Assembly (NCBI GenBank): GCA_016208645.1
Contig: JACQXP010000189.1
Location: forward strand, 1-11,309
Direction of reading: 5' to 3'
Source: Candidatus Methylomirabilota bacterium
GTDB taxonomy: Bacteria > Methylomirabilota > Methylomirabilia > Methylomirabilales > 2-02-FULL-66-22
DNA length: 11,309 nt
Shown: piece by piece, positions 1-6,005 of the stretch
Position numbering within the stretch: the stretch's first letter is position 1
Layout: each line of letters starts with the position of its first letter
Notes under the pieces: generated by a model
The model's input: the letters and a program-made list of their open reading frames with translations, nothing else
Databases searched by the model: none
Told to the model about the DNA's origin: nothing
Program-made: the position numbers and the translations under genes

Positions 1-129
1 GACGGGAACGCGGGCGGCGACCAGCGATGCCAGGGCCGGGATGCCCCAGAGGAAAAACGCGGTCGTGATCCCGATCACGGCCAGGGCCGCCAGAGCCGTG
101 AACGTGACCTGCAGCCTGCGGCGGGCAGG
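1..129. repeat. Near-identical 129-bp duplication of 878-1006
   Basis: Bases 1-129 match 878-1006 in the same orientation with two mismatches (85 against 962, and 110 against 987). Homology stops abruptly at 130/1007. In the minus-strand reading frame, which is the same in both copies, one change is silent (Ala) and the other turns Arg into Gln. The repeat covers the membrane helix of the M48 protease and may continue beyond the left edge. Confidence 0.9.
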
Positions 130-150
130 TGCTTTGCCGTTGAACTGCAC
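1..150 (-). CDS. Second M48-like metalloprotease frame, 5' part only (runs off the left edge)
   Basis: An open frame starts at GTG 150 and runs for 50 codons to base 1 with no stop. After a unique start (VQFNGKAP) it encodes an arginine-rich turn and one hydrophobic membrane helix ending AARVPV. From codon 8 on it matches residues 95-137 of the intact M48 protein next door, with one visible change (Gln for Arg) after the arginines. It lies 22 nt downstream of that gene's stop on the same strand but in another frame. The protease domain, if present, is outside the window. It may be a tandem paralogue lacking the N-terminal domain, a recent partial duplication, or an assembly artefact at a contig end. 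No good ribosome binding site precedes the GTG, so the start is uncertain. Confidence 0.4.
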   Translation of the reverse strand, partial: MQFNGKAPARRRLQVTFTALAALAVIGITTAFFLWGIPALASLVAARVPV

Positions 151-172
151 TGTTCCGACTCGTCGTGCGGTC

Positions 173-1288
173 TCAGCGTCTTTGGCGTGTTGCCTGACAG
201 ATCTTCCGGATGTCTCGCCAGTCATAGTGCGGGAGCAGTGTGGTTGTCCCGGCCGGCGCCTGTGCCGCGAGCGATTTCAACTTCTCGATTCGATCCCTTG
301 TCGCCGGGTGGGTGGATAAGTACCTCAGCACGGTGGGGGAGGGACGGTCGTTCCGGCCCAACACCTCGAAGAATGCGATCATCCAGGCGGGATCAATCCC
401 CGCCCGGATGAGCATGCGCATCCCCTCCGCGTCGGCTTCCTCCTCGTTCTGGCGGCTGTATTGTAGGGCCCCGAGGGTGCGGGCGGCTTCCAACCCGTAG
501 ATCGTGGCGCCACTGGCGTCCCCGGTCAGGGCGGCGAGCAGAAGGCCGCTCGACGCGTGCTGGACGAGCGCCCGTGTGGCGTGGCGATGGAGGACATGCT
601 GGAACTCGTGGGCCAGCACGCCGGCCAATTCTTCCGCAGTTCGGGTCCGTTCAAGCAATCCCCGGAAGATCACGATGTATCCGCCGGGCGCCGCAACGGC
701 GTTCACGGCTGGATCGTTCACCACCATCACCCGGAACCTGTAGGGCTGCCGTGGGAGGGGGGCGGTCAGGGCCGTGCCGATCTCATCAATTACCCGTGTG
801 CGAGCCGGATCCAGGCATTGCTTCTTGGGCGGAGCCAGGTGTTCGAGGACCGCCTGCCCAAGCCGTTCCTCCCACGAGACGGGAACGCGGGCGGCGACCA
901 GCGATGCCAGGGCCGGGATGCCCCAGAGGAAAAACGCGGTCGTGATCCCGATCACGGCCAGAGCCGCCAGAGCCGTGAACGTGACCCGCAGCCTGCGGCG
1001 GGCAGGGTCGTGGAAACGCGTGGTCAGTTCCGGCGCCATCCGGCGCAGGCCACTGAGAAATCGCGCGTCCGAAACCAGGAGCGCCTCCGGGACCTCGCCA
1101 CCCCGCTCCAGGCGGACGTGCTCGCCGGCGTAGAAGCCCTGGGTCTGGCGGATCTCCGTGTACGGCCACCAGAGCGCGATCCCCTGTTCCGTGGTGAGCT
1201 GGAGGCCCTGCCGCATCACACGGATGGTCGCCCGCTGGCGCGCGGCGGTCCGGCCGTCGAAATAGTATCCTTCCCAGTCAGTCTGCAC
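173..1288 (-). CDS. M48-family membrane-anchored zinc metalloprotease
   Basis: This is a zinc endopeptidase of the M48 (HtpX/BepA/Oma1-like) family, expected to act on misfolded or envelope proteins at the membrane. In the 371-residue product the zinc site HEFQH is at residues 227-231. The third ligand is probably Glu282 in the EEEAD motif, and the family motif LSTHPATRDRI is at about 324-334. Residues 1-90 form a small beta-rich domain resembling the PH-like domain (DUF7092 type) often fused to M48 proteins. One membrane helix spans about 103-131. The frame is open further upstream, but those codons lie over the preceding gene, so I place the start at GTG 1288, 11 nt after the DUF898 stop; the ribosome binding site there is weak. 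DUF898 and M48 genes are, as I recall, common neighbours, which suggests a shared envelope role. Family assignment is firm; the substrate is unknown. Confidence 0.9.
   Translation of the reverse strand: MQTDWEGYYFDGRTAARQRATIRVMRQGLQLTTEQGIALWWPYTEIRQTQGFYAGEHVRLERGGEVPEALLVSDARFLSGLRRMAPELTTRFHDPARRRLRVTFTALAALAVIGITTAFFLWGIPALASLVAARVPVSWEERLGQAVLEHLAPPKKQCLDPARTRVIDEIGTALTAPLPRQPYRFRVMVVNDPAVNAVAAPGGYIVIFRGLLERTRTAEELAGVLAHEFQHVLHRHATRALVQHASSGLLLAALTGDASGATIYGLEAARTLGALQYSRQNEEEADAEGMRMLIRAGIDPAWMIAFFEVLGRNDRPSPTVLRYLSTHPATRDRIEKLKSLAAQAPAGTTTLLPHYDWRDIRKICQATRQRR
878..1006. repeat. Second copy of the 129-bp duplication, inside the M48 gene
   Basis: This is the copy within the intact M48 gene, coding for the arginine-rich turn and the membrane helix (about residues 95-137). 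The other copy is at 1-129. The two are offset by 877 bp. Confidence 0.9.
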
Positions 1289-1299
1289 TGAAACCCACG

Positions 1300-2442
1300 C
1301 TAGCCGAGGTCCAGGCCGACGTCGAGAAAACCGGCCAGCGCGTCCCCGGTGGCGGTGGCGGCCTGCGCCTCCTGCTGTATGCCCGCCAGACCCAGCGGGC
1401 CCTCCAGGGTCAGGTACTTGAAGGCGAAGCGCACGTTTCGAATCATGACCCACGGCCAGCCCAGGCCCAAGGTGACCACCAGCAGGAGCAAATTCCCCAG
1501 GGCCAACAGGAGGAGTCGTCCCCCCGTGACCGTGGATCGGAAGCGGGAGCCGCCAAAGGAGGTGTGCTCCCAGAAGTAGCGCTGCTTCCTGGCCAGAAAC
1601 CAGAACAGGTACAGACCCAGGGTGGGGAAAAACAGCACGATGGCCAGCAGAAAGCTGCCGAAAAGGTCCCGCCCGTTTCCGTCGAAGTGAAACTTCTCAT
1701 TTCCAAAGTAGGAGTGAACCACCAGGAAGCCATATCGCCGCGTCTCGAAGATGGGGTAGTAGAGGCCCAGGGTGATTCCGGTGAGAAGCGAGCCCACGAC
1801 GAAGAGCTTGATGAAGTCCACCGTCCGTCCCCGGAACGAGAACCGGATCTCACGCCATGAACTCCGGCTCAGCCGATAGCGGCGTGCGCCCACCATTGCG
1901 GAGGGGATGAGCACCATGACGATCGCATACGTGAGGACACCCGCCAGCAGCTTGATCGCGGGTCCACGCAGCAACTCCTGTATGATCCCCAAGAGAATCA
2001 AGGGAACGCCGAACACGAGCATCGCCTTGAGGAAGCCGATGAGCAGCTCCTTGCCCGTCCCGTGGTAGGCGAAACGATCGCCCTCGAATTCGGTCTGGCT
2101 CAGCAGGTACCGCCGGACTCTCACCTTGCCCCAGAAGTAATAGATCCCCAGGGTGATGACCGTCAGGAACATGTTGACGATGTGAATGCCGAAAAGGGAG
2201 CCTCCCGCGCCATGAAATGTGAGCCGGCGACTTTGCGCCGCCTCGCCATCCATCGGAGGAGGCTTTATCTCGGCCCTGGGCTGCGCCGATGGCCTGGGCG
2301 GGGGTGCCGGACTCGCCACCGGGGCACGCGCCGCGCTCGTGGGGGGCCGCGCCGGACCGCCGAGTGGCGCGCCGCAGGATTTGCAGGTTGGCCCGGCCAA
2401 CTGCATCAATCCGCATTTGGGGCACTTCATGCCGAAGGTCAT
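1300..2442 (-). CDS. DUF898 (YjgN-family) membrane protein with N-terminal zinc ribbon
   Basis: The 380-residue product opens with a short zinc ribbon: CxxC at Cys7/Cys10 and CxxC at Cys20/Cys23. A proline- and alanine-rich linker follows to about residue 70. The rest is a polytopic membrane domain in which repeated units of the type FxGxGxxLF...TLGxYYFW and FHxxGxGRDLF...TLGLYLFWF recur, the hallmark of DUF898/YjgN. Length is close to E. coli YjgN (about 400). The start at 2442 is supported by GAGGAGG 8 nt upstream; Met5 at 2430 has no such site. The M48 protease follows after 11 nt, so the two are probably cotranscribed. No biochemical function is established for the family to my knowledge. 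The zinc ribbon could serve protein-protein contact or metal sensing, but that is inference. Confidence 0.88.
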   Translation of the reverse strand: MTFGMKCPKCGLMQLAGPTCKSCGAPLGGPARPPTSAARAPVASPAPPPRPSAQPRAEIKPPPMDGEAAQSRRLTFHGAGGSLFGIHIVNMFLTVITLGIYYFWGKVRVRRYLLSQTEFEGDRFAYHGTGKELLIGFLKAMLVFGVPLILLGIIQELLRGPAIKLLAGVLTYAIVMVLIPSAMVGARRYRLSRSSWREIRFSFRGRTVDFIKLFVVGSLLTGITLGLYYPIFETRRYGFLVVHSYFGNEKFHFDGNGRDLFGSFLLAIVLFFPTLGLYLFWFLARKQRYFWEHTSFGGSRFRSTVTGGRLLLLALGNLLLLVVTLGLGWPWVMIRNVRFAFKYLTLEGPLGLAGIQQEAQAATATGDALAGFLDVGLDLG

Positions 2443-2622
2443 CGGTCCGCCCTCCTCTGTGTCCTAGCCCACTCGGAGGCCATCTTGCCTGACATCAGGG
2501 ATTTTGCCAAGGGGGAAGGGCCCGGGGACCAGTCGGGCAGCCTGCCACGGCGCTGGCAACCGCGATGGCGGTGTCAACCCCAAAGTCACCTCGGCATCCC
2601 ATCGCGACGGACGCCATGAGGT

Positions 2623-3099
2623 CTATGCGAGGCTTGCCTCTTCCTCGACGTGGCCATCCCATTCGATCGTGATGCCGCGCTTGACAGACTGGGAGGCCGG
2701 GCAGCCCTTCTCATGGACCTCGATGGCCCGCAGGGCCTCCTCACGCTTGCCCTTGGGCACCTTGACCTTGTAGTGCACCTTGATGGTGGTGACCAAGGGT
2801 TTGCCGTCCACGTTCTCGATGATCCCTTCAACTTCCGACGACAGCCGGTCCGGCTGGGTCGGGATCTTTCGCGCCGCCAGCGCCACGGCCAGCGTCCCCG
2901 TCATTCACCCCGCCACTGCGGCGATCATGTGGTCCAGGGTGGTGGGCAGGTCTTCCTCCGGCTCCACCCCGTAAAACTTCTTGACCCCGCCGTGCACCCC
3001 ATACCGCACGGGCTCGGGAAAGCCCTCGATGTAGGCCCGGCGTAGCGGGCCCTTGTCCTTCACGATCCGGATCCGGGAGACGTGAATCAGATCGGCCAT
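2623..3099 (-). CDS. OsmC-family protein with in-frame TGA at the first catalytic position (candidate selenoprotein)
   Basis: OsmC/Ohr proteins reduce organic hydroperoxides through two cysteines. From ATG 3099 (GAGGAGG 6 nt upstream) 64 codons run to TGA at 2907-2905. The same frame then continues at once with ATG 2904 for 93 more codons to the stop at 2623. Read through, the product is 158 residues, the usual size for this family. The TGA falls in the motif LDHMIAAVAG-X-MTGTLA, where relatives carry the first catalytic cysteine. The second conserved cysteine is intact at Cys133 in EKGCPASQSVKRGI. Both flanks keep family sequence, with no decay. I infer selenocysteine insertion at residue 65. 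Alternatives are a cysteine-to-stop point mutation, a sequencing error, or two separately translated halves; the last is unlikely because it would split the OsmC fold. It lies 151 nt downstream of nfuA. Confidence 0.75.
2881..2907 (-). promoter_or_regulatory. Candidate bacterial SECIS stem-loop just after the in-frame TGA
   Basis: On the minus strand, TGA is at 2907-2905. Ten nucleotides later CGCTG (2894-2890), loop GCCG (2889-2886) and TGGCG (2885-2881) can form a five-pair stem including two G-U pairs, with G first in the loop. Bacterial SECIS hairpins such as that of fdhF lie in the coding region directly after the UGA, with the apical loop about 16-18 nt downstream; here it starts 15 nt after. 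An alternative fold pairs CGC and GCC with GGCGCG further on, also giving a G-first loop. The structure was drawn by hand in GC-rich sequence, so support is modest. Confidence 0.4.
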
Positions 3100-3187
3100 C
3101 GCCGTCCTCCTCTCGGTGTGCAGGGATATGGAGGATATCGCGATCCCGTCCACATCGGACCGGACCGGTGATCTCTCCGGGGGGGGA

Positions 3188-3224
3188 CCGGGCCGCCCGA
3201 TGCTGGGTTGATCCGGCGGCCCGG
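3188..3224. other. Perfect 10-bp inverted repeat between nfuA and the osmC-like gene
   Basis: CCGGGCCGCC (3188-3197) and GGCGGCCCGG (3215-3224) are perfect complements around a 17-nt loop. It lies 26 nt past the nfuA stop on the minus strand. The following minus-strand bases are a run of C rather than T, so it is not a classical intrinsic terminator. It may protect a 3' end or attenuate transcription between the two genes. Confidence 0.45.
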
Positions 3225-3250
3225 AGCTGCCTCAGACCCTGTCGTGAATG

Positions 3251-3844
3251 TTACGCGAATGGAGATTGACCACCCTTGGAGGGCTGGTAAAACGGGTTGG
3301 TGCCGCCTGCATGGTCGGTCGTGTCCATGATCTGGCGAATCTCGGGGACCGCCTCGCGGATCATCACCTCGATCCCCTGTTTCAGAGTCACATCAGCCAT
3401 GCCGCATCCCTGGCAGCCGCCGCCCAGCGCGATGTAGGCCACATCGCCCTTGACGTCGAGCAGCGTGACGTACCCGCCATGCATGGCCACGCCCGGATTG
3501 ATGCGGGTGTCAATCACTTGTTGCACGGCCTTGGCCCTGGGGTCGGTCCAGATGGAGTTTGGGTTGTCGATCTTGAATCCACTCTGGTTAATGCCCTCGA
3601 CGAAGTCGAGGGTCGCGCCTTTGAGATTGGGTGCGCTCTGCGCGTCAATGAACACCTGGAACCCCTCGGCGTCCACCACGAGGTCCTGGGGGCCTCTCTC
3701 CGCGCCGCCGACGAAGCGGAGATCGTATTGAAAGCCGCCCGGACCGCGCCCCGTGATGGCGACCCGCAACGCTGACCCCTGGCGCCCCTGGCTCTCCAGG
3801 AGGGCCAGAATCTTCTTCTGTGCCGGATCGGTGATCGTCAACAT
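3251..3844 (-). CDS. nfuA: NfuA-type Fe-S cluster carrier protein
   Basis: NfuA proteins carry [4Fe-4S] clusters to target apoenzymes and help under oxidative stress or iron limitation. The 197-residue product has the two-domain NfuA layout. The N-terminal part (about 1-95) is a degenerate A-type domain: it has the GPGGFQYDLRF core but none of the A-type cysteines, as in E. coli NfuA (191 residues). The C-terminal part (about 104-178) is a NifU-like domain with the cluster-binding CxxC at Cys144 and Cys147 in GGGCQGCGMADVTLKQGIE. The start at 3844 is chosen over an upstream in-frame ATG at 3865 because AAGGGGG lies 6-7 nt before it. It follows the ATP-grasp gene by 87 nt. A link to the downstream OsmC-like gene through oxidative stress is plausible, but inferred from position only. 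Confidence 0.9.
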   Translation of the reverse strand: MLTITDPAQKKILALLESQGRQGSALRVAITGRGPGGFQYDLRFVGGAERGPQDLVVDAEGFQVFIDAQSAPNLKGATLDFVEGINQSGFKIDNPNSIWTDPRAKAVQQVIDTRINPGVAMHGGYVTLLDVKGDVAYIALGGGCQGCGMADVTLKQGIEVMIREAVPEIRQIMDTTDHAGGTNPFYQPSKGGQSPFA

Positions 3845-3899
3845 CGCTGTCCCCCTTCTGGGCACAGCATCCTTGCCGGATCGGGTCCGCTGACAGGAC

Positions 3900-3919
3900 C
3901 CCCGGGTTCCACCCCGGGG
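3900..3919. other. Short GC-rich hairpin downstream of the ATP-grasp gene
   Basis: CCCCGGG (3900-3906) and CCCGGGG (3913-3919) form a perfect 7-bp stem with a 6-nt loop, between the ATP-grasp stop (3932) and the nfuA start (3844). No T-run follows on the minus strand. It is a possible weak terminator or RNA-processing hairpin. Confidence 0.35.
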
Positions 3920-3931
3920 TTGCCGTGCCCA

Positions 3932-5251
3932 TCAGCCCGCTGTCGCAATTCTCCTGTTGGCGCGCTGGCCCCGCCCCGCGGAGAGATTCTCCAGCATTTC
4001 CCCGGAGTCCTCCCGGTCGGGCGTGATCACGAATGCCAGCCGGCGATGGGCCTCGCGCAGGGCGGCTTCCACGCCTTCCGGGGTCTCTCCGCGGGCGAAG
4101 ATGAACCCCAGGTATCTCGCCCCTTCGGGCACGGGGACGACTTCCTGCCCGAGGGGGATGGTGATCCTGATCTCTTCGATCCCGTCAACGCTCTCGGCCG
4201 CCTCCTTGCCCCGCACCTCACGGAGGATCCCGCCATGCGGGATCGGGATCATCATCACGCCGGCGGCCTGTCTCTCCCGCTCGAAGGACTCGGTCTCGCG
4301 CCCCAGGGCATGTCGCAGGATCAGCTCTTCGAGTGAGATGCCGTCGCCGAAGCGCAGCGTCCGGGAGCACAGCCCGCCGATGGATCGCGGAGCAATCTCG
4401 AGGACCCACGGCCCCTGGTCGTTGACACGGAGCTCCGCGTGAATGGGGCCATGCCAGAGGCCGAGCGCTTTCACGGCCTCCGCGGTGTGGGCGACGATCT
4501 TTTCCTGAATCGCTGCGGGAAGACGGGACGGGGTGACGTAGATCGTTTCCTCAAAGAACGGGCCGTCCAGGGGGTCTGGCTTGTCGTACACCGCCAGGAC
4601 CCTGAGCCGGCCCTCCGAGAGGAGCCCCTCCACCGCCACCTCGACACCCGGGAGAAACGTCTCGACCAGGATCTCCCGGCCCAGTTCCCCGCCCTGGGCC
4701 ATCACCTCGGGCCGGCGCAAGATGGCCGCGATGCGATGGAAGGCGGCAATGAATTCCTCGGAATGGTCGGCCCGGATGACACCGCGGCTGGCGGATAGGG
4801 CCAGGGGCTTGAGGACGCACGGAAAGGGCACCGGGGGCGGGTCGCCCTCGGGGTTCTCATCAATGGAGATTCGCCGGAAGCGGGGCGTTGGGATGCCGGC
4901 CGCTGCCAGGACCTCGCGCATGCGGTACTTGTTGCGGGCCGCCGACACCGCCTCCACGGGGTTGTGGGGCAGCCCCAGCGCTGCCGAGGCCGCGGCTGCC
5001 AGGATCACTCCGTCATCATCCGCTGCAATCACCGCCCGGATGGGGTATTGCCAGGTGAACTCGGCAATCGTGCGTGATCCCTCGTCAGGGTCCAGGAAGT
5101 TGACCGTGAGGGTTCCCCCTGGATTCGCCGCGGCCAGAACCTGCGGGCAGTCGGACCCCACCACCACAGGAACATCGAGCCGCCTTGCCGCCTCCAGGAA
5201 GGCGCCGGCGCGATAGGTGGTAGTGGTCATCAGAAGCAGAAGGCGATCCAT
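3932..5251 (-). CDS. ATP-grasp domain ligase of unknown substrate
   Basis: ATP-grasp enzymes join a carboxylate to an amine, thiol or similar acceptor through an acylphosphate. In the 439-residue product, residues 1-100 are a Rossmann-like pre-ATP-grasp domain. The central fold follows: VLKPL with Lys148, a glycine-poor loop SASRGV (153-158), the acidic segment ETFLPGVEVAVEG (197-209), HAELRV with Glu273, and LEIAPRSIGGLCSRTLRF (284-301), which supplies the metal-binding acidic residue and substrate-side arginine. The last ~100 residues are the extra C-terminal domain seen in L-amino-acid-ligase-like members. The frame opens upstream to 5356, but Met at 5251 has AGGTGG 8 nt before it and starts at the fold; GTG 5263 is an alternative. 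The substrate cannot be read from sequence, and no biosynthetic partner lies nearby apart from nfuA. Confidence 0.85.
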   Translation of the reverse strand: MDRLLLLMTTTTYRAGAFLEAARRLDVPVVVGSDCPQVLAAANPGGTLTVNFLDPDEGSRTIAEFTWQYPIRAVIAADDDGVILAAAASAALGLPHNPVEAVSAARNKYRMREVLAAAGIPTPRFRRISIDENPEGDPPPVPFPCVLKPLALSASRGVIRADHSEEFIAAFHRIAAILRRPEVMAQGGELGREILVETFLPGVEVAVEGLLSEGRLRVLAVYDKPDPLDGPFFEETIYVTPSRLPAAIQEKIVAHTAEAVKALGLWHGPIHAELRVNDQGPWVLEIAPRSIGGLCSRTLRFGDGISLEELILRHALGRETESFERERQAAGVMMIPIPHGGILREVRGKEAAESVDGIEEIRITIPLGQEVVPVPEGARYLGFIFARGETPEGVEAALREAHRRLAFVITPDREDSGEMLENLSAGRGQRANRRIATAG

Positions 5252-5403
5252 GCGTTCCGCCACCTGTCCTGTGGTGCGGGATGTCCTCTCTGGCGGCACG
5301 ATACCTCCGGAAGGGTGATCCGTCAATGAGGGGTCCCGACCGCCCTGAGGTCCCACCGGACCCGGGCGGCCGGGCGGCGGTCAGGCCACTCACCTGCATG
5401 GGG

Positions 5404-5802
5404 TCAGTGGCCGGGTCGGCATCTCAGGCGGGTGCCCTCGGCCCTCGCCAAGTGCTGCGGAACGCAAATACGGTGACACTCATTTCTGCTCCCTCTCCCT
5501 GGATGGGAGAGGGCGGGGGTGAGGGTGCCGTGCAGGTTGTTCTCGCAAAGGACTCCCTCACCCCACCCCACAGCGGGGAGAGGGGGTCGAAAAGTTGCGG
5601 TGAGATAATACGTCAAGGCCGCGTCGCTGGGGGCGTCGAAGGTGACCACGATGTCGTACTTGCCCATCGTCCAGTGGATGTCCCGGATCTTGACCTTGTG
5701 CCTTGCCGCGAGCCTCCTTACCCGATCGGCACGCTTGATGGAGTTCTTGACGTCTCGAATCCCCTGGTCCGTGAACGATACGAGTGCGATGTAGTGTGGC
5801 AT
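5404..5802 (-). CDS. GYD-domain protein with its 3' end replaced by a repeat element
   Basis: Residues 1-68 match the small GYD-domain family (usually about 95-105 residues): MPHYIALVSFTDQGI, then an alpha segment of Arg/Lys-rich residues, then WTMGKYDIVVTFDAPSDAALTYY, whose GKYD matches the family-naming GRYD/GYD motif. The function of the family is unknown; it is a ferredoxin-like fold thought to be regulatory or ligand-binding. The start is very well supported by AAAGGAGG 6 nt upstream. From codon 72 the frame enters a palindromic repeat (5488-5589) and carries on with unrelated low-complexity sequence to a 132-residue product. Beyond the repeat, the next frame (stop at 5424) reads SVTVFAFR, which resembles the missing final GYD strand. 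The gene was therefore probably disrupted by the repeat, and the long tail is not original. It may be a pseudogene. Confidence 0.7.
   Translation of the reverse strand: MPHYIALVSFTDQGIRDVKNSIKRADRVRRLAARHKVKIRDIHWTMGKYDIVVTFDAPSDAALTYYLTATFRPPLPAVGWGEGVLCENNLHGTLTPALSHPGRGSRNECHRICVPQHLARAEGTRLRCRPGH
5488..5589. repeat. Palindromic MITE/REP-like repeat element inserted in the GYD gene
   Basis: The element carries nested inverted repeats. CCCTCTCCC (5491-5499) pairs perfectly with GGGAGAGGG (5505-5513). GGGGTGAGGG (5516-5525) pairs perfectly with CCCTCACCCC (5555-5564). The outer arms (5488-5525 and 5555-5589) are imperfect inverted copies of each other. CCCTCACCC/CCCTCTCC palindromes of this kind are dispersed non-coding repeats in many GC-rich bacterial genomes. 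Being about 102 bp with no coding capacity, it would depend on a transposase elsewhere if mobile. No clear target-site duplication was seen. Confidence 0.7.
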
Positions 5803-6005
5803 CTGGTTCCTCCTTTCAATGAGGTTCCGGCTGTATCCGCTGCCGAATCACCACACGCCGATGATCACCGGGGGGGCATTGCGGGGCGAGGATATCGAAA
5901 AAGATCTGTCCGGTCAACAAGAGGAGCGCGCGCCCATTCTCAATCGGGTTGCCGCTGACCACCCGTCTGTCCACCCTCACTGGCTCTGCGTCGTTGGAGC
6001 ACCCA

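Noticed and set aside
557..1291. Long plus-strand frame of 244 codons opposite the M48 gene
   Set aside because: It is an antisense shadow in high-GC DNA; the minus strand carries the HExxH protease with full family motifs.
2905..3153. Treating the osmC-like region as two separate small proteins
   Set aside because: Each half alone lacks a complete OsmC fold and the two are exactly contiguous in one frame; the ATG after the TGA has no ribosome binding site of its own, as the bases before it are coding.
3899..3920. Possible tRNA T-arm (GGGTTCCACCCC) in the nfuA upstream gap
   Set aside because: No acceptor, D or anticodon arms are found in the neighbouring sequence; it is simply a GC hairpin.
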